A DNA stretch of 64,000 bases from NCBI GenBank assembly GCA_002917075.1, contig NTMA01000022.1:418069-482068 (forward strand), written 5' to 3'. The stretch comes from Hawksworthiomyces lignivorus. Taxonomy: Eukaryota; Ascomycota; Sordariomycetes; Ophiostomatales; Ophiostomataceae. A program made the translations under genes and the position numbers. Below, piece after piece: positions 1 through 11,490 of this stretch (position 1 is its first letter; every line of letters begins with the position of its first letter). The notes beneath the pieces are model-generated. The model saw nothing but the letters and a program-made list of their open reading frames with translations. It searched no databases and was not told the DNA's origin.

Positions 1-163
1 CTTCTTATCTATAAATCTCCATCAATTGTCACCATAAACACGGATGTGGAGTGACAATTTTTGGCCGCCACGAGGAAAAAAGTACAAACATGAAATAACA
101 ACTTGCAGAAACCGAAAAAAACCACGCACAAATGCTCCCAGTATAAACCGGGCCTCCTCAGCC

Positions 164-1000
164 TCAGTCGAACAAACTGAAGGCAGGAAACTCTTTGAGT
201 GCCGCCGATGTGTCGGCCGACAGACGCATATCAACGCAAAACTTTATGCTGCTGAATAGCGTTGTGTCTTCCTTTAGCCGGCTGTCGACCGGGTGTCCGT
301 TGGCCCACCACGCGAGGCGGTTTCGGGCAAAGTAGATGGCGATTGCGATATTCGTCGCGTGTTGCTTTTCTGCGTATACGAGTCGTGAGTGCGCATTGCT
401 GCTGCCTGTGCAGCGGTAGTGTTCGCGTAGGCTTCAAAGAAGTCGATCGCATCGAGGGATGAGATGAATTGCGACCCCGCATCCACGTACTGGAACATGA
501 CTTGGTTCCCGGCGATGTCCTGCGTTGCGCGTAGGTAGACAATTGACCCTGCAATGCGGTCCAGGTTGGTTTGTGGGTGGAGGGCTTGCATGACGTCTGT
601 CTTGGGGCGTTTAGGGGAGCCTTGGTGCCCTTTGCGCCGGACAGATGCAGTTGGGAGATCAATGTTCAATCTTCCGACGGTGACAGTTCGGTCGCTGAAC
701 TCGGCCTTTGCGCTTTTGGGTCCGGGAAGGTTATGGGGTGTCTTGGTCGTCCAACCTACAAAGACGTTCTGTTAGAACGTTTTGAATTCATCCTCGGTGC
801 ATTCTTTGTCTGGCGTGTGGCGGCTCTTCCACCTTGCGCAATAGATCTTTCAGCTGGGCATTCTGTTCGGTGCTCAGTTTATCAGCTGCGGCGATGGTTA
901 CATGGTTCGCCGACGGGTCATTTCGGTAATCAGCGTCATTGGCGACCGAAAGAGCTGATCTCTTCTTTTTTGCCGCCCTGCATTCGGTGTCTGCGCGGTG
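164..1000 (-). pseudogene. Decayed gene of unknown family
   Basis: Read on the minus strand from about 1000 down to a TGA at 164-166, the sequence looks coding (long uninterrupted stretches with ordinary protein composition) but the frame is broken. There is an in-frame TAA at 772-774, a frame change near 815 and another near 365. The C-terminal part ends in the residues FPAFSLFD. I cannot assign a family; no catalytic motif or membrane segment stands out. An intron could explain one of the breaks, but not the in-frame stop in the middle of good coding sequence. The next relic to the right is also decayed, so the whole left 2.2 kb looks like an eroding region. Confidence 0.4.
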
Positions 1001-1345
1001 TGGGAAGATAGGACACGGTCTTCGGTCAAGCAGTTTCTGATACGATATGGAAGAGGGAGCGGGTTGTGAGCGGATTGAGAGTGTATTAAAAGTGGCAATA
1101 TGCGCAAGGTAGAAAAGCTGATTTGTGTCGAGAGGCACAAAAGAAAGCAGAGTGAGTTGACCTGTTGCGAACCGCGCATGTCGTTTTCCCAAAAACAAGC
1201 GCCGAAAGCCCTACTGAGATCAAGACGATAAAACCGATCTGAGAGATCTGAATTTGGGAAGGCTACCAATTATGTGCGCCAAGAGATGTGAAAGTGCTAT
1301 TCTTTGCCTTCATCTCAACCCGTTCCAAGCAGTCCCGGTGAAACA

Positions 1346-2180
1346 ATGGTGTCAGACGCAGAGCGAGCGTAATTGCGCAACGAGCTGGAGTCCTTACTTG
1401 CAGATCCCTTGACTCGGAGAGACGATGCCGCCCAGCTCCTGTGATATCTTCAGTATCGTCCCGAAATGGCGCCCACGGTCGACCTCCTGCCAGCCGATGA
1501 AATCAACGAGCGGCTGCATATTGCTAAGAATATTAAATACAAGCTGCAGGCTGAAGTGGGCGCGGGCTTTCCTTAACGAATTTTGATCTCCGCGTCTTTT
1601 TTTACGTTGCCCTTGGACAAGCGGAGACAGACGGAGATTAGCGATGCCACCGACTTCACAACATTTGCATTTTCTTCCTAGTGCGAATCTGTAAGTTACA
1701 TTGACATATGGTGGCAAAATAAAACGTATTCACTGATTGTTTCTAGTTCTCCAATACAACTTGTCAGCAGCCCCATCAGAGACTGATACATCAGACGCGC
1801 TCAACCACAAAAGTGTCTGGAGCGCGATGCTCACCGCTGCGTCCTCCATGGCACGGCCAACCCCGAGATGTGCCACATAGTTCCATTCGCCGCCAACGCG
1901 AGCCAAAGGAACCTACAGGAGCTCACCACTATTACCAACGTACTGAAATGCTTCACGGGAGGCAAGCATGCCCTGCTTCTGGAGAGTGTGGCGGCATCTG
2001 ATCAAGTGTGGAATATGCTATCTCTCAATCAAAAGATGCACAAATGGTGGTCAATGGGTTTCTTTGCATTTAAATGCCTGGGCATTACGCCGATCTCTTC
2101 AGAGGATGCCGGTAGTCGACGTAGTTGTCTTGATCCTTACAGCCAATGGATACCACTGGCCGCTTGGAAATAAGCCATTG
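1346..2180 (+). pseudogene. Decayed HNH-endonuclease-type gene (HNH_2-like)
   Basis: One plus-strand frame starts at ATG 1346 and carries coding-like sequence interrupted by TAA at 1370, TGA at 1442, TAA at 1574 and TGA at 1784, then continues in the same frame as an open stretch to 2173. The segment around 1811-1890 (ERDAHRCVLHGTANPEMCHI) matches the core of the HNH module common in Pezizomycotina, in which the residues before CHIVPF form the metal-binding centre. A frame change near 2110 leads to the usual aromatic/proline end in another frame. Some region between 1576 and 1760 may have been an intron. The stops fit CGA to TGA and CAA to TAA changes, as produced by repeat-induced point mutation. 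HNH proteins of this fungal family have no established substrate. The family assignment is from motif recognition; decay is directly visible. Confidence 0.6.
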
Positions 2181-3064
2181 AACATAAGTGTGGTGCATCC
2201 GCAGTAGAACACTTCGGCAAGCACCAAAGTACTACAAGGGAAAAAATCCAGCACTGCAATAGCCGTCCAAAACTAGCCCTGTGCGCCAATGGAACATGGC
2301 GGCCAAGACAGCGCCTCTTGCCTTTAACTTGTAAAACCAAGGCTAACCTGATGGTATTTAGCTTTTTATCATATAAGACGGTACGAGATTTCATAGGAAT
2401 TGAAGAAAGTAAACTTTGCCTAAAAATGAAGTGTGTGTACGAAGTTGCATAAGTTTAGATATAAAGCTCTATAAAGTTTATCTTGCATACAGGAGCATGG
2501 CCTTAAGATAGCTGCTACGGCCTAAGATAATGGGTAGTCGTTGCTGATTGTCTGAGATATAACTAGCTGCTGCTACATTTGTACCATCATCATATGTAAG
2601 TTACCTAGGCATACGCCCCCTCCCCCTCAAAGTTCTTACAAGAACATATACACACCAAACCTGTTCAATTCAGAAGAGCTCTCGGTCCCATCTTGAGTGC
2701 TTTGTAACAATCAACGTCCATTAAAAAGGACTGTATAAAGGAAAGGGAGGAAAGACAGGTGGCCGAGATAGAGCCTATAGAAAAGGACGAGACTGCTACC
2801 ATGACATAGTGGAGAAAACAACCCGAAAAAGTGAAAGAATTTACAAAAGAAGAGCTGTATTTATATGTGGTCGTTAGACAAACAACGGGAGCCATACACC
2901 CCGGCGGCCACAAACAGCGTGCTCAAACTTACACTGTATATAGCACTATAAAGAGAGGGCTCCTCGCGCTGACCCCCTCCAGGACATTTCTTAGCCTCTT
3001 CTAATCAACAGCTCTAATCAAACCAACTTCACATATATTTCCATTTTCCAAGGAAAGAAGCTTG
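2181..3064. other. Intergenic stretch, no gene seen
   Basis: No frame in this stretch shows a protein I can support. It contains one member of a diverged repeat pair (about 2840-2952) whose partner lies near 21290-21437, and the 3' flank of the minus-strand GH55 gene. Confidence 0.5.
2840..2952. repeat. Diverged repeat, copy A
   Basis: The segment at about 2911-2950 (GCGGCCACAAACAGCGTG, then CTCAAACTTACACTGTATATA) aligns with only a few differences and one indel to 21383-21430. A shared GTATTTATAT lies about 60 bases upstream in both copies, though with unequal spacing. Translated in matching frames both give NSV-KLT-YI. Each copy sits just 3' of a minus-strand gene. It may be a remnant of a mobile element or of a duplicated small gene. 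Confidence 0.45.
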
Positions 3065-6000
3065 CTAGGGTGGCGGTGGCGGTGGCGGAGGAAGAGTTGT
3101 GATGTATTCGAGCTCTTCCCAAAGTATAGCAAGCTCGTTGAAGACACGGTCGGCGTTGGCCGGCTGGGGGTCTGCGGTCTCAAAGCTCGATGTGGCCTCG
3201 AGAATGATGTCTTCCACCCAGGACCGGGCCCATCCCGCACCTGTCTGCCAAAAATCCGTGTCAAACTCGTCAAAAGCCGACAGCATGTTTCGCAGAACGT
3301 TCACGCGGCGCGCGATAGCTCGGACCTGGACACGCAGCCGCGTGCGCGTCGTCTGGATCGCTGACAGGACGTCGTCGTGGTGCAGGTATCGGAAGACGGC
3401 GATGACCTTTTTCTACGGCGTTAGAAGATGCAGCAACGGAACAGAAGGGAGTACCAGGGAAGAGTGGCAGAGGTTGCAAGGAAGAGGTTCCACATACGCG
3501 CCGCAGAGGCTCGAGCCACTGCTCTTCGTTCATGCCCGTCTCGACAGAGTCTTTGATCCAAGTGCTCATATTTTCGTCGTCGGCCGGGGACACGCGGTCA
3601 CCGTTCTTGCCTACGTTGAAAATCCGACCCTTGAACCCGTTGAGATCTGCTTCAAGCAGCCGGAACGGCTCGCGGTTCGTCGTCGACCCCAGAACCTCAA
3701 AGAGGCGGTCGTTAATGTTCAGAAAGTCGCGCTTGGTGTGTGGCGTGCAGCGAGGCATCCCCGTCGGGAGATTGGAGCTGCCCGAACGCCAGTAGTGATC
3801 CAGATCGGCGCCGGGGATGGTCGGCGTCCGCATCCGCGCGCCCGAGGCCATGATGCCATCCATCAACGCGCGGGCGAACTGCTGCAAGTATTGGAGCTGT
3901 GGAGGCCGCCTGTTAGCTTATTGACGGAGCTGATAACATGTATGTTTGTGCGTGTCTATACCTCGGTCGTGTGATCATTCTCATAGCCGTTGAAGTTGCT
4001 TGTGGCATTCATCGGAACTCTCTCGATATCAGTCGTGCTGCATGTTCCGCCGCGTTGCCTAGACAGAGTGTCAGACGTGCATTGCCACAAGAGACGCGCT
4101 TTGCGGCACTATGGAAACTGAGCAAGAAGGGGCTTACCGAAACCCGTAGGGGAAGGCATTCTGCTGCCCGTTGCGCCCACTAAAAAGGCGGCTAGGCCCA
4201 GGATACAATCTCGCTAGCAGAGATAAGGCGAATCCGAGGACGCTTCTGGCTGTGAACGGCCGCCGTTCGTTCTTATCTGTTGATCGCGGCTCTAGATCAA
4301 AGGTATGGTTATGGGCAACAAGATGCGCCGAGAGGTCGGGCAGAGAAGCCGGCAAGGCCCACAGCTCATCGTGGTCGTCGTCGTAGTCTGGAGCCGGAGG
4401 CCATTTGCTATCGTCAGGCTCTTCGTCATCGATATCTGAGTAATACTCATCGGGGGTACACAAGTCGGTAATATAGTCGCAAGCGGACCGGCTGCAGTAG
4501 AATTCTGAGAGGTCCGGATCCGGAGTGCAGCAGAGAGATTTCTTCCGGCCCCCTGCGCAACGCCGAGTGTTAGCATCTGCTCCAATGGCAACGGAAGGAG
4601 AGAAAATGAATGTGTATGCATTGAGGCTTGTTTGGACTTACAGAGGCAAGCTTTCCAGCCATTGTCCCCTTGTGAGTCCGTGATGAGTGTCACTTCGTGG
4701 TTGTTACACGTATTGTCGGCGCAGTCCTGCTGGCCAACCCAATGGCAATTCTGCAGAGGAGACCTGTACTTGCAGCAATAATGCTGGCCATATTTCCAAA
4801 TCTTGCAGGCGGAGTTGTCAAGACTCAACGCATACGCAACATCGGTTTCGGTATCACTACAAGACTCGCCACTACGAAGTTTCTGTCAGCTCCTTCTTTC
4901 TTCTTTTCTACTTCCTTTTTAGAATAGCAAAGGGCGGAAGGGGTATGCCAAAACAAGAACCGTAATTCTAGAGGCTACACATACCATCCCGTCCAACGGC
5001 AATCACGGGTTAGGGTAGGCATCTCATCGTAGGTGCAGCAGAAGAATTTGTAGCCACGATTGCATTGCTTGTCGTTGGATTCTGTCGGACTGCCGCCGCA
5101 TCCTGAAGTAAACAGCGTGGCTTCTCCTGCATGGCATTGCCCGTTGCAATCTAGGCCGCCGCCTCTCCACGTGCATGATTTCGGAGCTGTAGCTGTCTTG
5201 CAGCATATAGGTAGTCCCACATGATCCTGCGAGAGGAGAGAATCAGTCGGAGCACGGAAAATGCTTACATGCCTTGTAGCAGTGAACAGGGGAAACCTAC
5301 ACCAGGGGAGCCACATCCGTTGCGGTCCCAGCCCACCATCGTGTAGCCCGACGCACACCTTGCCATATCAGTATTAACACATTCGGGAAATCGATAGCAG
5401 TCTTGATCCAGGTGGGAATTGATCTTTCCGAGGATGCCGCCAAGGCCGCCATCGCCGCTGCTGCTTTCTGCTTGTGTCGCTGGGTGCCGGGTACCGGTCT
5501 TTGGCGAGTATGCGGCTATATGTGTCCAGAAAGGATGAGTGTTGACAGCCAGGTTGTCCTTAGCAGGGATCAGTATGCCATCCGCGTTTATAACATTCTC
5601 AGCTCCGATGGTGATCAGATTGTACAGCTGGATGCCCCCATGGTTATTCAACATGTGGGCCATGACCTTCTGGCAGTTCAGCGTATCGACTATTTGTCAC
5701 TAATCTCAGCAACAGGTGCAGGAGAGCATAGCAATTGTAAAGGAAAGGGTCAGTACGAACCACAAGTCTGCGCATACGTCGTGAACCAGGAGTATAGGCC
5801 GGCTCCAAAAATGGTAATATCTTGTGAGTCGACAATGCGAAGAGCCCACCCCGAGTCGCACGGCTCTGTGTCATTGCAAGGAAATGTTGGGTCGCTATTA
5901 AACGCATTCAGGGCGTCTTTGTACGGCTGTGGCGGTGGTGGAGTTGGCTGGTAGTATGGCTGCTCCGTCTGGATCATGCCTGCCACGATGTTCTCGGCCT

Positions 6001-9000
6001 GAAAGAACTGATACTGATAGAACACAGAATGCTCTGATGCCGTCCCGTACAGCCAAGTTGGATTGGTGCTTTCAATCAAAAACCCCCTTGCTACATAGAC
6101 GGACGTTTGGACCTATTCCCGCCAATATTTGTTAGCCCTGCTGCGAAGTTTGCTAGGAGACGACAGAGGACGTGGCTGCATTACCATACTATTCGTATCG
6201 CTGCTTGGGTCCGGATCGTCGAGATCACTGGTAATGTTAGTTCACAAACTCAGCATCAGTTGAGGCCTAACAGGTATGTCCATACTGATCGGCAACCCAT
6301 AGCCAGGAATTCTCTATATAGGCAGAGCCGCTTTTTGTCAGGTGCAGCATTATGCTTCCGCCATAGCAACCGGAGTCGATGCCGGACGTGGCAGGAGGGC
6401 ACTCCTTGGATGTGAGCCCCGTACCGACGGCTCCTCCAATCCTTGCGTGGCAGTCTGGTCCTTGGTTAGAAGACTATTCTTGACGGGGATGGACAGCCAC
6501 ATACAACTCACCCCACATGGCAGCGGACCCGGGCTTGTCGGCATTCATGTTCCACTCGACCAAGATAACTCCCGGAGTCTGCCCCTTGGTACTGAAGATT
6601 AAGTCTTGCATTTCGACGGATCCAATGTCGTCTGCCAGCCCAACGCTGAGCATGGGCCTCGGGTTTCTTTTCATTTTCCTTGTCAGACCGCTATCTTATC
6701 CTCCAATGGAGAGAGCAGATTCGGTGTTCACCTACTTGGCATCTTGAAATTTGGCTCCGTAAGCGACCAGCTGTGCCCAGTTCTCCCCCACGAGTCTTGT
6801 GCCTGCAGGAACAACGACCGTGTCCGTGAGAATATAGGTGCCGGCATCGACATAAATGACGTGATTATTCGCATTGTCATGGAGGGCCTTGCGGAAGCAG
6901 GCTGTGTCATCGGTGCTCCCATCGCCTGAGGTAAATCGTCAGCAGTTTGTCGGAGACAAGGATATTTGACAGTATGCGAGCGTACCTCTACAAAAGTCTT
7001 TCAAGTGAATAAAATCAGACGGCTGTAGGTCTTCATATTGCGGCTTTGCCCTCTCGAAAAATGGGCTCTTTGGAAGTCCTTCTGGGTTGCCCGCAACCAG
7101 GTTATTCGATCTCGCGACGGCCGAGTCCTGGCGAGAGCTTTTGTCTAATGTGTGGTCGGAGTACAAACGGCCCATGGACCACGAGTCTACAACCTTTTGG
7201 CTTCCGGAAACTGGGTTGTCGCGAGATCCACTTTTCGAGTCCTGCTCCCTAAGCCACGTCTTGACGTTGTCAAAAACCACATTGTCAAGGGAGATGCCCG
7301 TTGTCGAGTTGCCAGTCTGGTTTGTATTGGCAACCAGAAGGGCAACGTCCGTGTTCTTGAATACTGAATCAATGATGGAGATGGACCCAACATTGCCTGA
7401 TCCGTCCCTGCTGGTCAGATTGAACCCAATGGAGGCGCCGTCAATAGTGATGCTTTTCCAAGTCTTTTCTCTGGTTAGCTGCTTTCTGATTTTCCACCAT
7501 TAGGGGAAAGATGAAATCCACGAGTCGGGAATCTGACATACCCAACCCCAGTCCCAGATAAGCTGCACGGGTATTGCGACATTTGTAAATTTGAGTCGTT
7601 GGGAGGTAAACTGTTGATTTCCACCGGCTGATACCTGTCAGATGCGCATCCATGCAGAGGATATGAAAGAATAAGCAAATTTATTCTACTTACAAATTCC
7701 GATATGGCCTCCATTAAACTCGAGATCGCTCATGTGGCCACCGCTTCCATTCTCAGCGACTTTAGAGACACAGAGTTAGCATCATCTTACTACTGTTAGG
7801 CCAGCTATATTGAGTGTGGAGTCAAGGCTGATCCCTTACAAACAGCAACGTGCTTCGTTTTGCTCGAATCCGAGCAGATGAACTTGACAAACTGGAGACT
7901 GGTAGCCTGCGCAACCTGGTAATGAAGAGCTGCCATATCAGCGGGTCTGACAGTCCGGGACGTGTCGAACACGAAGTTCCGGATCTGGCGGTAGAAGTTC
8001 GCCTGATAGAGGTCAGTAGGCTGTATACCGTAAAAAGGCTCATCATCCGGGCCTGGCTACAAAATACCGTATTGATAAAATATTCATGGTCTAGCTTGTC
8101 CTCTCCTTTTTTACCATCGCCCCAATAGTGGTCCGTAGAGAGAATTCCCAAGCCAAGGAAATTCTTAGCAGACATGAGGGTAGGGGGGTTGACGGCCTGC
8201 CGCAACCGTCAGCTCTGCACATATGGACTTTCTTACGAACCATCAATTTTGCCAAACTTACATCTCCAATAACTTGCATCCCGTAGCTGATCTCTATTAC
8301 AGAGCTTACGAGATATGTGCCTGGGCAGCAAAAAGGGAAAGAGTCAGCATAAAGGAGGCATAGTGAGACAAGGTGTATATAACAGCATACCAGGAGGAAA
8401 GTATATAATTGCGCCCTTAGTTGTCGAGCCGTAGCATGTGCCGGTGCAGCTCTGCCCATCTGCAATTGCCTTTTTGATTGCCGCAGTGTCATCCTAGATA
8501 TGAGTGTCAGACCAGATATAGCAAGAGAAGGCAAGCGGGAAGGACTAGCTGCGCATGAATACGTACGGTTCGGCCGTCTCCCTTTGCGCCATAGGCGGTG
8601 ACATCTCGAAAGACCTAGTCAAATTAATAATTAGACAAGTTTTGCCTAAAGAGTGTTGTTCTTTTGCTAGCATACCGTGTAGTTAGATGGGTTGTTGCCC
8701 CATGGCCACGATCCTTGGTGTTTGATTCTTCCCATCCAGAATGAGGCAGCACCGTCCTCTCGATATTCCGTTGCCTTCAGTGTTGCGTTGCTAGTTGCAT
8801 TGCTAGATTCTTGAAACATGTCGGCCTCTGCTATTAGTGCTGCAGCCTCTGCCATCTCATCAGTGATGGAGAGCAGTGGCGGTGGTTGTAGAGCGCCGTC
8901 GGCCTTTCTTCTCGTGCCGTACTTGTTGCGGGAAGGATTTTCCAAGCGCGCCTTGTTGAGGACAGATACCTGGCTGACAGCCTCTTCGACGATGTCCCGG

Positions 9001-9191
9001 GCACTTTGTATCTGTGTTTGGCTAGCATTGCTCAACCGCTGTGGCATCGCAATGGACCGAGCAACGTGATTTGGCTTCATACGGCCGCCATATTCTATTT
9101 GCGCCGGGTGAATTGCCGCCACAGCATGCCCAAAGCTTCCTACTGCCAGGCATGGGACGACAAGAAAAGCCCACACGAAGCAAGAATGCAT
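3065..9191 (-). CDS. GH55 exo-beta-1,3-glucanase fused to a chitinase-type cysteine-rich tail
   Basis: A secreted enzyme predicted to release glucose from the ends of beta-1,3-glucan. The start at 9191 gives a signal peptide (MHSCFVWAFLVVPCLAVGS). The first exons are 9191-8676, 8614-8567, 8493-8391 and 8320-8262, all with clean GT..AG borders and matching phases; many short exons follow. Two GH55 beta-helix halves are visible: the first begins FRDVTAYGAKGDGRTDD (8614-8491) with a PPGTYLVSS strand near 8390-8290, the second begins GDGSTDDTACF near 6930. The GH55 end (IVDSQDITIFGAGLYSW) is near 5830. Without any stop, the frame at 5663-5265 runs from the last GH55 strand into cysteine-rich repeats (about 5430-4480, with CC and CTWRGGG motifs), an acidic stretch near 4400 and a helical region ending in eight prolines at 3068-3091. 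That tail resembles the C-terminal region of LysM/GH18 chitinases (subgroup C), but no GH18 catalytic domain is present. Splitting into two genes is possible but not favoured. Confidence 0.78.
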
Positions 9192-9684
9192 TATGATTTC
9201 CTAGGTTGCTGTTCTTTCCTGTCTATGCAGATAGGTGCAGGGCAAGGAACAGCCGCGGATGTTCCTGGCTATGTAGTTCTCTTTTATTCTCATCAACATC
9301 TTGGTGGTGACAGACATACAAGCACTTTACATTGGCAGATTAAATAACCGGATTTTCTCTACATCTAGCATGCTTGATTCTAGATAAATTTAGGCTTGTG
9401 GGAAGAGCTGCGGCACAAGTGGCTGTGGTAAATGAGTAGAATAGACTGCGGCGTGGACGCCGTTCCATGACGCAGCTTCGCGATGCCGCTCCGCGCCCCG
9501 GCAGGGTGCTAAATTACAAGCTTAATATCTACACATTTAATATCACAGAAAATTTTATCAGATTCTTGGGGTGATCTTAATCGCGAGACAATTTATTGCA
9601 TTCACTGCAGACTATGCAATGGGCTGCCTTGCCGGTAGAATCCTTCACACAGCGAGCCACGATCTCTCGTAATAGGCTATGTAT
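9192..9684. other. Intergenic, no gene seen
   Basis: Upstream region of the GH55 gene and 3' flank of the next minus-strand gene. No supported reading frame, repeat or RNA gene was seen. Confidence 0.5.
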
Positions 9685-10638
9685 CTAAATTGGATGCCCA
9701 TAGGGATACGTCTTGGGAGGACGCCGATAATACCTGTCCCATTCCGAATTCGACGTGTCTACTACGAGGTTTCCGTAGATGTGCGACATGGAATCGAGCT
9801 TGACGTACATCCAACCGACGTCCTTCATGGTGCACCCCTCGATGGGCTCGTAATCCGAATCACCGTTGTCCAGATATTCCTCTAGGCTAACGTCCCCCTC
9901 TTCGATGTCGGCCAGATCATACTCATCGAGCACCGGTGGCGGGGGGTTGGGGTCGAACTGTGCATCGACAAAGACGACGTGGCCCTTGATCCTGTGGGTG
10001 CGGTAGCTGTTATCTACGTTCTCGAGCGGCTCGACCCTTGCCGAGTCTATGCTTGCCTTGTCCGCGTAGATACAGAATCGGTATCGTGGCACATGCTCAG
10101 GATCGACGCGGTCGGCGCCCGGTCCATCCCGCTCCACCGACCGGGTGTGGATCCAAGAGAGAAACTCGTCCCTGATCTTGTCCTTGGAAGCGCCGTTGTA
10201 TGACCGACCCTCTATGACCTTGTTCTGCAGGTAAGGCCCAAGACGCTCCTTCTTCCCCACTCGATTGAGCGCCATATCGGTGGCGAGTGTGATGGCCCGC
10301 AGGAACGTCTGCCAGGCCTCGTCGTCATCGTACGACACCCGGTATATCAAGAAGCCCCACTTGTGGTGGCCCGAGTCAAACATGCTGTTGAAGACATGAG
10401 TGAAGCCAGAACGCGGGCTTGAGTCACCTGGCTCAGGAACCAGAGGAGGGAGGGGGCTTGGCGCAGGATCCATCGTGTCCTGATCGTAGTTGTTGAGATG
10501 GTCGAGGTCGGTCGGTTGAGGCGGGTAAGGGGCGCAGACAGGCGGTATGTAGTTCTGCAATGATTCTCCGGCGGCGTGCGAAAGTGGTGGGCGGCCGAAA
10601 TAGAGAGCCAAAACGAGACCAGCAGGTCGAAATTTCAT
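9685..10638 (-). CDS. Secreted protein of unknown function, 317 aa
   Basis: Single-exon frame of 317 residues. The N-terminus (MKFRPAGLVLALYFG, then a small-residue stretch ending SHAAG) looks like a signal peptide. The mature part opens with a proline-rich segment, followed by a conserved-looking core around WGFLIYRVSYDDDEAWQTF (about residues 94-112) and an acidic region near residues 225-255, and ends PKTYPYGHPI. I recognise the core as a lineage-specific fungal family often annotated as hypothetical, with no known activity; I see no metal-binding or catalytic motif. It sits among other secreted proteins, so an extracellular or host-interaction role is plausible but only inferred. Few cysteines occur, which argues against a disulphide-rich effector. 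Confidence 0.75.
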   Translation of the reverse strand: MKFRPAGLVLALYFGRPPLSHAAGESLQNYIPPVCAPYPPQPTDLDHLNNYDQDTMDPAPSPLPPLVPEPGDSSPRSGFTHVFNSMFDSGHHKWGFLIYRVSYDDDEAWQTFLRAITLATDMALNRVGKKERLGPYLQNKVIEGRSYNGASKDKIRDEFLSWIHTRSVERDGPGADRVDPEHVPRYRFCIYADKASIDSARVEPLENVDNSYRTHRIKGHVVFVDAQFDPNPPPPVLDEYDLADIEEGDVSLEEYLDNGDSDYEPIEGCTMKDVGWMYVKLDSMSHIYGNLVVDTSNSEWDRYYRRPPKTYPYGHPI

Positions 10639-11107
10639 ATTTTATATTTCCTTGGTAGGCTGTTTTTCGTAGAACTCGATATCCATGCTTAATGTAAAAT
10701 AAAAACAAAAATAAAAGTAAAAATGCCTGACTAGGCAAGCCACGACGACACGAAGGATCAGCACTGATTTAATACTTCGAGCCGCCTCTGCAGTGGCTGA
10801 GCTCGGTCCAACGGCCGACACTGACTCTCCAATCTCATGCAGCGGCACAGCAGAGGTCCTAATATGTGTTTCGTGGCAGCCCAGCACGAGTTTACCCGGA
10901 CAGAAACACGCGGTAGCCCAAAGTGTGATGAACCCTTGACGTCGGCTGCCTAAATTATAAGAGGATATTATAAGATGATTGATAATACTAACTAGACGTA
11001 AAGGGCTATGCCACCGGGTCAGTGAATCCCCCCCATCAACGGTTGTTCCCGATTTAGAGTAGATCGCCATCTGCTACTAAACGTTAATTTGACGAGACGG
11101 GTCGTTC

Positions 11108-11137
11108 TAATATAGACTAATACAGACTAATATAGAG
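11108..11137. repeat. Three copies of a 10-bp unit
   Basis: TAATATAGAC, TAATACAGAC and TAATATAGAG follow one another directly, in the region upstream of the small secreted protein gene. Confidence 0.7.
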
Positions 11138-11372
11138 CAAAAGCATCCTCGGTCTGTGCCTGCTGCATCCACACCTTCATGATCGCAACCTTGTGAGGAT
11201 TCTCGTAGTCAAGACTCGTAAGGATTCAACCCATCTCTCACTATAAGCTTTTGTTGACCGTTGGTTGAAAAATTACTATAGAGGAAGATGATGAAGTCTA
11301 ACCAATGGCAAAATACTGGCCGCGATCGAGAGCAGCAGAACAATGTCTGTAGCTTCGGAGGGCCGCCCCAAG

Positions 11373-11380
11373 TATAAATA
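11373..11380 (+). promoter_or_regulatory. TATA-like box of the small secreted protein gene
   Basis: TATAAATA stands 110 bases before the start codon at 11491, in a spacing usual for fungal core promoters with a short leader. No other promoter element was assigned. Confidence 0.4.
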
Positions 11381-11490
11381 TCTCAGCAGTATGAACGGTA
11401 GGGGTGCCCAATGCATTCGGTAGCATTACTCCAACACTTCAGACGGTTCAGTGTTTTATGGTTTCTCTCCACAGCCATTAGTTATCCACC

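Larger units (their letters stand above)
10639..11490. other. Divergent intergenic region
   Basis: Lies between the minus-strand gene ending upstream at 10638 and the plus-strand gene starting at 11491. It holds a three-unit degenerate tandem repeat at 11108-11137 and a TATA-like box at 11373-11380. No other gene is supported. Confidence 0.5.

Noticed and set aside
1394..1717. 107-codon minus-strand frame
   Set aside because: Lies opposite the HNH relic, whose plus-strand frame has the family motifs.
5265..5663. Splitting the GH55 gene into two genes at about 5450
   Set aside because: The frame passes uninterrupted from the GH55 end into the cysteine-rich tail, and no start codon with signal peptide is seen for a separate tail gene.
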